Positions 1 to 9,076 of a stretch of DNA of 64,000 bases are shown piece after piece; the stretch's first letter is position 1, and each line of letters starts with the position of its first letter. A model generated the notes under the pieces. The model ran no database searches, was not told the DNA's origin, and worked only from the letters and a program-made list of their open reading frames with translations. A program made the translations under genes and the position numbers. Source of the stretch: Chondrus crispus (Eukaryota; Rhodophyta; Florideophyceae; Gigartinales; Gigartinaceae); assembly GCF_000350225.1 (NCBI RefSeq), contig NW_005178519.1:195632-259631 (forward strand), read 5' to 3'.

Positions 1-1377
1 CTCCCGTGTGCACTCGTCCTCCACCCACCACTCCACCGCGTCCCGGTCCCGCACCGTCACCGTCACTCCCACCCGCGTCTTGCCCCGCCGCTTACACCGC
101 GTCCACACCCCCACCGCTCGCGTTCCCACGCCTCCCTCCCGCCGCACACGCGCCCCGCTGCTCAACACTCGCTCATCCTCCGCGTGCGCAGATACCTCCC
201 CAATGTCCTCGGCTGCCCCCACGGACCCTTCGTCCCGCGTCGTCCACACGTAGAACATCCGCTTCCCTAATCTTTCTCGATGCCGCGTCACCCGCCCCGC
301 ATCACTTCCATTCCCATCTCGGCTGTACGCACCCACAGCCCGTCCGCCAAGCACCACGTCCGCGTTTGCCGCGTACCCCCACAAAGGCGCACGCGTCCCC
401 ACGTGCAGCCGTGACGCCGCCCCGCCCCCGCAGTCCTTCCTCCACCACATCCGCACCGCCTTGAACGGCGCCACCCCGATGATCGCGTTCACTCTCGATC
501 TACCCTTCGTGCGGCATGAGTACATCACATCAAACACGGAAAACGATGTCGCCGCGACCACCCCACCGTAGTTCGACCCGCGCAGCTCCACCCCCACCGC
601 CTCTCCGTCTGACTCGCTGTTCGACTCCACCACAGGCGTGTCGTAATACTGCGAATGCGCCCCCGTTTCCAGCGTCAGGTACAACCGCGTTGATAGCACA
701 CTCGGCCCAAACATCGTCCCCGCCTTATCCTCCCCACGAAGCGAAACCGCTTTACTCATGTCATCTCCGTTTCCCGCAAACCATCCATAGTCGAGCTTCT
801 TGTGCTCCCCATACCCGCATATCTTGTCCCACGTCAGCACCAGTTTCGTCTCCTCGTCGAGCAAAAACTTCATCACCACCTGCGATTTCTCCCTCTCCCC
901 GCTGGCCCCTTGCGAGCACCCATGTCGAAGCGTGATCTCGCCCGTCTTCTCGTCCACGTCGTTGGAAAAGTCTTGGATCTGCGGGTGGGCCCGTCCGCCA
1001 GTAGCCTGGACGCGCGGCTGCTTGAAATTGTACCGAGAAGCATCTGCGTACATAAACTCGAACGTCACCTGATCCCTGTACTCGCCAAACACCCGCACAG
1101 TGCACACTTGTTCACCATCAGTCGTTTTCGGGCTTTCACGGCAGCTCGACTTCCAGTTTGAGGCTACTACGCCTTTCGAGACCACAAAATCCTCATCGCG
1201 AAAGGCATGCACCCCCGCTTCTTTCACAACGAGCCCAAAATCTTGGAATGTGTCCTTCTCAGGCTCTTCCTCGGTCTTACTTTCGCCTTCGAAGCTCTGA
1301 CTGCATGATGTTGAAAATAGCAGTGCAAGTGCACACGCACACAAACCAAAGTTTCTCATCGAGCTTCTTGTGTGCAT
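1..1377 (-). CDS. Secreted three-repeat cysteine protein, partial at left edge (paralogue of the gene at 2155)
   Basis: The frame is open from an ATG at 1377 to the window edge (459 codons, no stop), so the C-terminus lies outside. An in-frame TGA lies shortly upstream of this ATG; a second in-frame ATG at 1359 is an alternative start. The N-terminus is a signal peptide: a short basic stretch, then CACALALLFSTSCSQ. The body holds three cysteine-bounded repeats of about 130-150 residues, each with a Cys near a basic or Gly turn, a run of beta-type residues, an aromatic pair and a second Cys. The best conserved one ends in WWRKDCGGG and then LHVGTR. The plus-strand neighbour has the same layout, KDCGGG followed by LHVGTR, and GPxVxST(R/K)LY in the same order, so the two are paralogues. 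I do not recognise the family. It is probably exported or lumenal. The 777-bp gap to the neighbour may be a shared promoter. Confidence 0.75.
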   Translation of the reverse strand, partial: MHTRSSMRNFGLCACALALLFSTSCSQSFEGESKTEEEPEKDTFQDFGLVVKEAGVHAFRDEDFVVSKGVVASNWKSSCRESPKTTDGEQVCTVRVFGEYRDQVTFEFMYADASRYNFKQPRVQATGGRAHPQIQDFSNDVDEKTGEITLRHGCSQGASGEREKSQVVMKFLLDEETKLVLTWDKICGYGEHKKLDYGWFAGNGDDMSKAVSLRGEDKAGTMFGPSVLSTRLYLTLETGAHSQYYDTPVVESNSESDGEAVGVELRGSNYGGVVAATSFSVFDVMYSCRTKGRSRVNAIIGVAPFKAVRMWWRKDCGGGAASRLHVGTRAPLWGYAANADVVLGGRAVGAYSRDGNGSDAGRVTRHRERLGKRMFYVWTTRDEGSVGAAEDIGEVSAHAEDERVLSSGARVRREGGVGTRAVGVWTRCKRRGKTRVGVTVTVRDRDAVEWWVEDECTRE

Positions 1378-2154
1378 CAGTGGTTTTATCAAGTTTCAGG
1401 CGCTGGCACTAGCGAAGTAGAGGGAGGCCGACTTGTTTTGGAGGTGCTTCACCCTTTTTCTCACTGACAGATTTATGCGTAAACAACGCAAAATGGCTTC
1501 TTGTCTCCACAGATAACTTTCAAATCGCCACAACTGAGTACGCAAATATATTAATGGTTTGCATTCATCTAGGAACTGTCCTTCTATTTGCTATTGAGCT
1601 GTTTCGCATTTATTTATGGTGGCTGAAAAGAGTGTAGATGTGTTCAGGCAGCGACAAAGGCCCACGGCTGCGGTGAGTTTTAAACAAACAAGCGATATAT
1701 ACATGAAAAGTACTCAAAACGAGAAGATTTCCATGGCATTCGTTTCATTGATTGCTCTGACAGATAGGTAACTGACACTTTTTCTTGAAAAGAAAGATTC
1801 AAGTGTCGGGTCGTTCCCCCGCCACATGAATAAAAGGGAAATTAGCATTGCTTAATTTCACTCATAAATACATCCTCCCTCTAGAGCGAAAGCGAAAGCA
1901 TGGCCTGCTCTTCAATGACGAGTTGCAGCGTTAGTACAAGTTACTGATTACAAATTAGACGCTCGTTTTTGCTGCAAACCTTTTTTTGTTTTTTGGGCGT
2001 CGAGGAGAGGTCCAAGAAAACAAGTCCTGAGTCTGTTTTAGATCCAGTGTGCTTTTCTCTCTATCAAATAGTTCACATCGAAAATCCTCGGCAACCGCGA
2101 GCCGATCTTGAATATATCTCCACCAAGAACAGTGCTCATGATTAGGGCAGTCTA
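1378..2154. other. Intergenic region between divergent paralogues
   Basis: A 777-bp spacer between two divergent start codons. It is AT-richer than the flanking coding sequence, with poly-T runs near 1980-1996. No ORF or RNA gene is supported. It must hold the promoters of both genes, but I cannot point to a specific element. Confidence 0.5.
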
Positions 2155-3750
2155 ATGGCGAGCACCAGTACTTTTCCTTTCAAAACATTCATGTGCAGAT
2201 TATGGGCAAGGACGTTTATACTGGGCTTGCTTTGCATATGTCTGGCTCTCGGCCAGGACGATGATTTGGAAGACGATGTGACTTACTCATCATCAGAAGC
2301 GCGAAATGTGTCGAGAGAAGCATACAACCAATTTCATCTTGTTCTTTCAAGTGAAGAGGATGACGTCACGGGACAGGACGAATCTACGAATGTCGTATTT
2401 GCGAACGGCAAAGTCAGCCAAAGCTGGATTCCCCTTACAGAGGTAGAAGTACGCGATCCAATTCGAATGCTTTCCATGTTTCATCACGATCAGTATACAG
2501 ACAGGATCTCATTCGAGTATTCGTTTGGAAGCTTTTTGAACTACGACATTCGCTCTCCTATCGCCACGACGGATAATGAAGATATTGCTAAACCCAAAGT
2601 TGTTGACTATCAGATAGACGAGGAGGACCAGTCTGGATCATTTACAGTTGTGTATGACTGTCACCGGCATCCTGTCGATGATCAGCTGCGCAACACCACC
2701 ATTTCTGTTGTCTTCCCGGTGGTGGGCGGACTGTCTCTCTACTTTTCATTTCGGAAGAGCTGCGGGGGAGGTCACCACAAGTTCATAGAACTCGGATACT
2801 TCGAAGAATCTTCAAATGCAGCATCTGAAGTAAGCCGGGTACCTTTTATTTCTTCAAGTGCAGGGCCAGTATTTGGTCCCCATGTTATAAGTACGAAGCT
2901 CTATATTCACTTGTACCATCCTGCAATGTCACAAGAGTTTTTTCATGTCAACGTTTCCTCCGCAAGTCCATCACTGCTCATACATAGTCGTGGGCAAACG
3001 TTTGGCGGAATCGTCAAGGCATCGGAGTCTACCGTTTTGCATTTGCTTTATGACTGCCAAGGGAACGGCAAAGTAGAAGTATCTCTTTCTATTCCCATAT
3101 TCCCTTTCCATGAACTTTCAGCCCATTGGGTAAAAGACTGTGGTGGGGGAGATGCAAGAGGCCTGCACGTCGGCACACGTTTATCGAACATGACTGATGT
3201 TGTGGCAAGTGCTGAAACTCGTTACAGATGGAAACTGGCGATGCAGACAGAGGCTGGTAGCATGCCCGCCGATGCACCATTATTGAATTCATCTACACGA
3301 GTCAAAGACTTCTGGCTTTCTAATGATGGCATCCCTATCCACGTGGCACCAGCTATTATCACCGTGGGAAAACCGGATGTACTTGTTCCAATTCTGTCAT
3401 ATCCAGAAGCAAAGCATTCTGGCATCGCCCAAGGTACAAGTATCGTTTTACCACAGGGAGAACATGTTCACATTCAAGTGCGAATGATTTGCAAAAGAAA
3501 AGGCCACACGCAAATTATTGTGACCTTTCCCATTAAGGCCTTCTCTAACGTCGAATTTGGCTTTTTTAAGGCGTGTAAAGCGCCTAGACGACATGTGCAC
3601 TCTGGATTCTTGCGTACAGCGAACAGTGTTATGGCGGCCTCGACCTTTTTGCTGGCGGGAACTTTTGCGTATTGGTGGATTTGGCAGCTGCGAGTTGTGG
3701 GGGGTGTCGCAAATATGAAGCCATCGAATAGACATCGCCCGCAAAAGTAA
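2155..3750 (+). CDS. Type I membrane protein with three cysteine-bounded beta-repeats, family unknown
   Basis: 531 codons, intronless. Residues about 1-33 form a signal peptide (hydrophobic FILGLLCICLALG) followed by an acidic stretch. Three repeats follow, each bounded by a Cys pair: ending FRKSCGGG, then VKDCGGG, then FFKACKAP. Each repeat contains a V/I-rich strand before a P-F or F-x-F turn. Near the C-terminus lies one membrane segment (SVMAASTFLLAGTFAYWWIW), then a short basic tail, so the repeats should be lumenal or extracellular. Several N-x-S/T sites (for example NVS and NMT) fit secretion. The minus-strand gene at 1-1377 is a paralogue with the same order of motifs. The architecture recalls tandem Ig-like lumenal domains, but I do not recognise a named family and assign no function. 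The stop lies 62 bp from the convergent CMC4-like stop. Confidence 0.85.
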   Translation: MASTSTFPFKTFMCRLWARTFILGLLCICLALGQDDDLEDDVTYSSSEARNVSREAYNQFHLVLSSEEDDVTGQDESTNVVFANGKVSQSWIPLTEVEVRDPIRMLSMFHHDQYTDRISFEYSFGSFLNYDIRSPIATTDNEDIAKPKVVDYQIDEEDQSGSFTVVYDCHRHPVDDQLRNTTISVVFPVVGGLSLYFSFRKSCGGGHHKFIELGYFEESSNAASEVSRVPFISSSAGPVFGPHVISTKLYIHLYHPAMSQEFFHVNVSSASPSLLIHSRGQTFGGIVKASESTVLHLLYDCQGNGKVEVSLSIPIFPFHELSAHWVKDCGGGDARGLHVGTRLSNMTDVVASAETRYRWKLAMQTEAGSMPADAPLLNSSTRVKDFWLSNDGIPIHVAPAIITVGKPDVLVPILSYPEAKHSGIAQGTSIVLPQGEHVHIQVRMICKRKGHTQIIVTFPIKAFSNVEFGFFKACKAPRRHVHSGFLRTANSVMAASTFLLAGTFAYWWIWQLRVVGGVANMKPSNRHRPQK

Positions 3751-3812
3751 GATAAGCAACCAGCGCGCAAGGCTTCTGTGGCATATTCTCGGGCTTGGCG
3801 GCACTCGCGGCT

Positions 3813-4031
3813 CTAAATGTCGGCTTGAGAACGGGTTTCAGCGTTTTTGAGCTTTGCTTCGACGAGGCATCTGTTCCAGCGCTCGATCTCCTTTCGGCAT
3901 TTCTTCTCGTCGTAGTTCTTCCTGCTGAGACATTGTTGAATTGCACACGCGTAAGTGTGGCAAACATTCTCCTCATAACTGAGATGAGCTGTCTTGTCGG
4001 ACTGCTTCTTCCTTACACCTCCGGCAGTCAT
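3813..4031 (-). CDS. CMC4: CMC4-like twin CX9C mitochondrial protein
   Basis: A small cysteine-motif protein with two exact CX9C motifs: C-HTYACAIQQ-C and C-RKEIERWNR-C. Between them the NYDEKKC spacing matches the CMC4/p8-MTCP1 family, in which the first helix carries an extra Cys (CAIQQC) and the second reads like KC..xI..x..C. Family members fold as a disulfide-linked helical hairpin in the mitochondrial intermembrane space after import by the Mia40 relay and are linked to respiratory-chain assembly. I use the ATG at 4031 (72 residues), which gives the usual short family length. An in-frame ATG at 4088 would add 19 residues. No intron is needed. It is convergent with the membrane-protein gene and in the same direction as GPN3. 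The alternative is another twin CX9C family such as a COX assembly factor. Confidence 0.75.
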   Translation of the reverse strand: MTAGGVRKKQSDKTAHLSYEENVCHTYACAIQQCLSRKNYDEKKCRKEIERWNRCLVEAKLKNAETRSQADI

Positions 4032-4088
4032 CTCTATTCTATCTGCGGAGTGAGCTAGCCGATAGTGCACCGAGAAAGTAGCGTCCAA

Positions 4089-4564
4089 CGGCCGCTGGAA
4101 GGCTCGGTATCACGGGCAGTTGAAGGCTGTGCCCCTGACTGCGAATGCAGATGGTGGCAAACCGCTTCTAGGGGTTTCAATTGATTCTGCCGTACGAAGG
4201 AGGCGAAGGGTTCAAGCGAAATCGACAACTGTGGCAGGGCAACGACAAATCGGCAGGGGTATTTGTTCGGCCTGGAGACCGCTTTTTTCGCCTTACGTTT
4301 GAAGAAAAGATGTTTAATTAAGGAGACCACACCCAGAGTTGGATAGCGCAGATTATGGCCTTGCTCCTGTAGCAACGTAGCAACTATACAACTTCACGTA
4401 GAGTTCATGTACTCCTCAAGCCGAAACGCGGTTCTTACCAAAAGAAGCGATATGCGCAAATGACCCGCTTCCTTCAAATCGTACAGTAAAGCATAATCAG
4501 ACATCCGAAAATCAGCCGTATGGTGAACTGGGCAATTGATAAAACGGAACCCCTGAGATTGCAA
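4089..4564. other. Intergenic region upstream of the CMC4-like gene
   Basis: About 480 bp between the longer CMC4-like start and the GPN3 stop. Short open frames cross it, but none shows a recognisable domain. It should hold the CMC4-like promoter and the GPN3 3' end. Confidence 0.4.
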
Positions 4565-5488
4565 CTAGTCATCCTCGCCGTCTATTGCGTCAGGAATTTC
4601 GTTCGTGAAGTCTATCTCATCCTCATATTGCAGAGCAAGATCGACCATGAGTAGTAAATCCGCTATGGAGTCGTCGTCGGAAGCGTCGAGTGGAACAAAA
4701 CTGACCATACTGAACTCTTCAAGAAGAGCTCCCATGGCTGAATTCAGTCGCAGATACTTCGGACCTGTGTGCAGAGACAACTCTTGGATCAGATTGTCAA
4801 TGTCTGGGTACATGTACTCGTCGAGCTGACGCTTGTCCACGCCTCGAGCGAGGTCCATTTTTGACATCACGTTGATGTGTGGGATCTCTAACTGAATCAT
4901 AGCAGATAACGCGGTGATACATCCACCGAAAAACTTGGCCCCATCAGTCATGAATTGTGAGTCAAGAAGATATAAAGCTTGGACGCGAAAGTCCCATCGA
5001 TGTAAATATGAGAGGAGGTCCTTCATGAATGGAAAATGAGTGTACAATTCAATCTGACCAGGCAAGTCAAACACTACGTAGTCGTTATCAATGAAAGCAT
5101 CTAGTTTGTCCTCCAACCATCCGATATTTTTCAGCAAGAACTCCATGCAGTACACGAGTGCTCCATTTGGACCCAGCTCCAACTCTTCGCCGACATCTGC
5201 AACTGAAATGAGTTCGCGAATATCGATAGTCATGTTATACTGAAAGTTTTCAGCTGCCTGAAGCAATACAAGGACAATTGTATGAGATTAAAGTTAGAAC
5301 CCTCAGTGCTATGGCTCGGTTGCTGTTTGATGGTTTGTACCGAAAAAGGTAGAAATGGCACTTACTGGATCAAGGTTAATAACATGCAATGAACGTTTCT
5401 TATCATTGCAATATCTTTGCAATTCAGCGCAATAAGTGCTTTTTCCGCCTCCGGCTGGACCTAGGACGACTTGAGCAAACTTAACCAT
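4565..5488 (-). CDS. GPN3: GPN-loop GTPase 3, two exons
   Basis: Exon 1 is 5366-5488 and exon 2 is 4565-5257. The 108-bp intron 5258-5365 has a GTAAGT donor and a CAG acceptor and falls right after NLDP, giving 271 residues. The start MVKFAQVVLGPAG aligns with the usual GPN3 N-terminus; an ATG 18 bp upstream (5506) would add MEAKAK. Visible motifs are the P-loop GPAGGGKST, HVINLDP, DIRELI, the family-defining Gly-Pro-Asn in LGPNGALVYCMEF, the switch-like DLPGQIELYTHFP, and the base-recognition SKMDL. The tail is acidic, as in other GPN3 proteins. GPN3 with GPN1 supports assembly and nuclear import of RNA polymerase II. GPN1 and GPN2 are longer or carry different tails, and the body matches GPN3 along its whole length. 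The 5' ends of this gene and RPLP0 face each other. Confidence 0.93.
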
Positions 5489-6130
5489 TTTCGCCTTTGC
5501 CTCCAAAGCTGTAAGAGGTTATGGGCACTTATTTCGCTCAAAATTTCGACTCGTTCTCTCTGTACCGAATTGTGTGTGGGCTTTTGGCATGCCGTTGTCG
5601 AAATGTCCCAAGTACCCCGCCTTCAGCAAGACTTCAACCGAGAAGATCATGCAGCATGACAAACGACTTCTGGCTAGACAGGAGCCTCAATCGTGCAGAT
5701 CTACAGAGCTTAAAAGCAAGATAAGGTGCGAGTATGCACTCGCCGAAACCCCGTTAAAACAATTAGTCGAAACGAAGGAGCAATGGGACACGGAAGGGCA
5801 TTTCATATGATCCAATTCTTGTAGATCACAAATCCTTCTCCGAAGGAGAGCTATTTCGGACCAAGAATTAATTTAATTTTATCGCACGGCAGTGGTTTAG
5901 CCAACCAAATATGGCCAAGTCAATGTCACGGCGGCGTTGTGTTTGCGCAGTTCCGGCCGGTGACCGATACCAATAGTCCGGTCCCCGCTGCTGGCGATCC
6001 GGCCGCTGCGCGAACCATCGAGAGTTAATACGGACGACCGGCATTGCCTTAATCTGTCCCCGTAACGCTCTCTGAGAGGAAAAGAGCAACTGATTTTTCT
6101 GCGAGAACCGTTCACCCGAACAGCAACACG
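5489..6130. other. Divergent promoter region between GPN3 and RPLP0
   Basis: A 642-bp gap between two divergent start codons. Short frames cross it but no protein domain is visible. The stretch just before RPLP0 (about 5930-6120) is GC-richer, as expected for a strong promoter and 5' UTR, but no named element can be defined. Confidence 0.4.
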
Positions 6131-7296
6131 ATGCCAGCCCTTGCGAATCCTGCTCCCGATGGGGAGGAAGTAGAGATCAAGCCGAAGATGCGCAAGAAGA
6201 TGGAGTACTTCAAGTATTTGCAGTCTGCTTTCGATGAGTACGACCAGGCCTTTTTGGTCAATGCTGATAATGTTGGCTCGAAGCAAATGCAGGAGATTCG
6301 TATGAAGAACAGGGGCAAATGGTAAGTCTTCTGCATTTCGGTCAATCTTGATGATCGCTTGATTTTACAGCGCGGGATCGTAGCGGGTCCGTGTAGTCTC
6401 GTTCTCGGACAATGAGAGTGTAATGCGATGCATCTTTTTCCTCTTCAATGAATCGGAATAGCTTATTCTGACAACTCGATGCATCCACAACCGGTTTTAG
6501 CCTTTTTTTGTTTGGGAAAAACACTCAGATGAGGAAGGCCATCCTTGAGAAGGCCGAGGAAAACCCTGACCTCAAGCAGCTCACCGAATATTTGAAGGGA
6601 AATGTTGGGTTTGTTTTCACGAAGCAAAACCTCAAAGGTATCCGTGACGGCATTCTTGAGAACAAGGTTCCGGCCCCTGCCCGTGCTGGTGCTGTTGCTC
6701 AGGTTGGTGTCACGATTCCTGCAGGTCTGACTGGAATGGAACCGACACAGACAAGTTTCTTCCAGGCTTTGAACATTCCCACGAAGATTAACCGCGGGCA
6801 GATTGAAATCATGTCCAACGTCGAGCTCTTCAAAGAGGGAGACAAAGTTTCCTCCTCCGAGGTTGCGCTTTTGACTAAAATGAAAATCAAGCCATTTTCC
6901 TACGGTCTTGTATTCAAGCAAGTGTATGACAAGGGTACTATCTATTCTCCGGATGTCCTTGATATCACCGACGAGCGTCTCTCTCAGTCTATCTCTGCTG
7001 GCCTCGCCAACATCGCGGCGATCTCCATGAAGATTGGCCATCCGACAGCCGCCTCTGTGCCACACTCCATCATGAATGGTCTGCAAAACATGGTTGCTAT
7101 CTCTCTCGCGACGGATTATGTTTGCAAGCCGGCCGAGAAAATCAAGGCAATCCTTGACGACCCCGAAGCTCTGGCTGCCATGGCTGCCGCGGCAGCTGCT
7201 CCAGCAGCTGGTGGTGCTGCTGCAGCCGAAACAGCTCCGGAGGAAGAAGAGGAAGAGGAGGAAGAGGAAGAGATGGACTTCGATCTTTTCGACTGA
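6131..7296 (+). CDS. RPLP0: 60S acidic ribosomal protein P0 (uL10), two exons
   Basis: Exon 1 is 6131-6321 and exon 2 is 6501-7296. The 179-bp intron 6322-6500 runs from GTAAGT to TTTTAG and interrupts a codon inside RGK-C-LFLF-GKNT, where the residue count matches other P0 proteins exactly. The product has 328 residues. Visible motifs are ADNVGSKQMQEIRM, GKNTQMRKAI, GNVGFVFTK, VPAPARAGA, TSFFQAL and TASVPHSI. The C-terminus has an Ala-rich hinge, eleven consecutive glutamates and MDFDLFD, the tail shared by stalk proteins that recruits elongation factors. P0 anchors the P1/P2 stalk on the large subunit. An early intron right after the N-terminal segment is common in genes of intron-poor algae. 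Confidence 0.96.
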
Positions 7297-7418
7297 GCTG
7301 TGCCGAGCCAATAAATCTTGCCATAAATCTTTCCTGAAGAACTATAGTTTACCTGTATGCTTAACTGCACGAAACTATCTTTTATTCTAGGAAATGACAT
7401 AGCCACCAGAATCGTGGA

Positions 7419-8129
7419 TCAATCTGCACTCGACCGCGCAGCAGCTTGGACAGCACGGTCGCTCTGAGAAAAAACGTAATCCAGCTTCCTCTCCAGTAGC
7501 TCGTTTGTGCCTCTCAATCCCTTGACTACATTCGCTGCCCATTCGAAGTATTGGGCTACGCGCTCTGGCGTCCAGCTTTTTGGAGGGTCTGACAACAAAT
7601 CCGTCAAGTTGTCTAACTTGTCACCCAGTTTAACCAATTTTGCCTCTCTGGAAATATGTGGAGCGTGTTCAATTTGCATTTCCTTCCGGCGTTCTTTTGG
7701 TAAAGACTTGTCATCAGTAACTTCGTCTACAATTTTTGCCACATCAGGTCCAAAGAGAGATCTGACTTCATCTAAAGTCGCGTCAGTATCCTCAATTGTA
7801 TCATGCAGCAAAGCCGCAACCAGGACATTTTGGTCGGTTACACCACCCTCGAATGCTAAGCGATGTGCAACTCGCACGGGATGGCAGATATAGGGATGCT
7901 GTTTGGAGTTTTTTCTTCTCTGATCTCTGTGCTTTTCGGCACTGAAATGGATGGCCTTCACCATCCTCTTCGACTCAGAAACTCTTTCTGAGACACTGTC
8001 AGTTGTCTTCAACAGAGCCGGCATAACTTGGCTCAAGGCGATGCCAACTGCAAGGCCGGTGCCCGCAGATGCTAGACAAAACATCAGCGCCTTTTTGTCA
8101 TTCATACTATATCTCTGTCGATGTCGCAA
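7419..8129 (-). CDS. HDDC3: MESH1/HDDC3-type (p)ppGpp 3'-pyrophosphohydrolase with N-terminal membrane segment
   Basis: 236 residues, intronless. From about residue 55 it is a small HD-domain hydrolase of the MESH1 (metazoan SpoT homologue) type: AEKHRDQRRKN, PYICHPVRVA, EGGV, AALLHDTIEDT (the His-Asp pair at 109-110), FGPDVAKIVDEVTDDKSLPK and AKLVKLGDKLDNL. There is no synthetase or TGS domain, so hydrolase activity only is expected; known family members remove the 3'-pyrophosphate of ppGpp and also act on NADPH. Residues about 14-38 form a hydrophobic segment (LMFCLASAGTGLAVGIAL) that ordinary MESH1 proteins of about 180 residues lack, so this one is probably membrane-anchored or organelle-targeted. 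The ATG at codon 9 is an alternative start. It is convergent with RPLP0, with 122 bp between the stops. Confidence 0.88.
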   Translation of the reverse strand: MRHRQRYSMNDKKALMFCLASAGTGLAVGIALSQVMPALLKTTDSVSERVSESKRMVKAIHFSAEKHRDQRRKNSKQHPYICHPVRVAHRLAFEGGVTDQNVLVAALLHDTIEDTDATLDEVRSLFGPDVAKIVDEVTDDKSLPKERRKEMQIEHAPHISREAKLVKLGDKLDNLTDLLSDPPKSWTPERVAQYFEWAANVVKGLRGTNELLERKLDYVFSQSDRAVQAAARSSAD

Positions 8130-9076
8130 AGACGTTCCGCCGAGAAGAACGATTCACTGCCCAAAACAGTAAGAGGCAGCGGGAACGCAGGTGGGAACGG
8201 AGGTGAGAACGGAGGTGGGACGGCAGGCAAAGCGAGCTCACCCTAGTATACACACAGCGAACGCAGATGTTTCTTTGATTCTTGGAAAGAAACGTTAAAA
8301 GAACGTGGCCCACAGAAGCCAGGTTGCTATCTCTTTCCTGTAGAACCGGAATAGGGGTCGTCGGTGAGGCTTTAGCGGCTTCGCGTCGTAGGACTGCGTT
8401 ATTTCCCCGCGAAAAGCCGAAAACAAGCAAAAAATGAAACTATCCAATAATCTCCAGCACGAAGATCGGGAATTGATCAAGCGTTCTTGAGAGATGGCGC
8501 ACACAATCGAGAGACTCATCAAGAAGCAGAATAACTGCGCTATTTGCGGACCTCGTCTTCGGAAGTTGGCGAAAAGTCTTCATTCTTTATATGGCATTCT
8601 GTGCCCGAGAAACCAGAGTACATTGACCTGTAAGCAATGCACTTTCGTGTAGTTTGAGGTGCATCTAGTTTTCAGAAGGATCTTGTCCTAAAGAAGGCAC
8701 TCTCTCTTTTTCAGGTTTTGGTCAATGCCCTGTTTTCCAGGGATACACATGTGTACGAGTTGGTATTCCGACCATAGCTGATGAAAAACGTCTGCAGGCA
8801 AGCACGGAAGTGATGCAGTTGCCGGTTGAAAATCGCAGTCAGCATGCAAAATAAAAAATGGTGCAGCTGTCGGAGAGCAAGATATAGAACGGATACATTG
8901 TACGTCGCCATGTTCTGTTCACAGATTGAGAAATAGTTCTCCGCGGCAATGACTGCACTCGAGATTGAAACAGGGTTTATGTTTCCTACGAAGGCGTGAA
9001 AGGTCTTTGTACTGGATCGCAAACACGGTAACCTCGGACTATCTCACTGCGATGGTAGAAAATTTTCGGCTTGACA
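8130..9076. other. Intergenic region between HDDC3 and MSH6
   Basis: 947 bp. A short imperfect tandem repeat of about 11 bp (GGGAACGGAGGT-like units) lies at about 8178-8222, just upstream of HDDC3. Several short frames exist but none has a recognisable domain. The region should contain the HDDC3 promoter and the MSH6 3' end. Confidence 0.4.

Noticed and set aside
6..464. Plus-strand Pro/Arg-rich frames at the left edge
   Set aside because: They are antisense shadows of the minus-strand secreted protein, whose frame has a signal peptide and conserved motifs.
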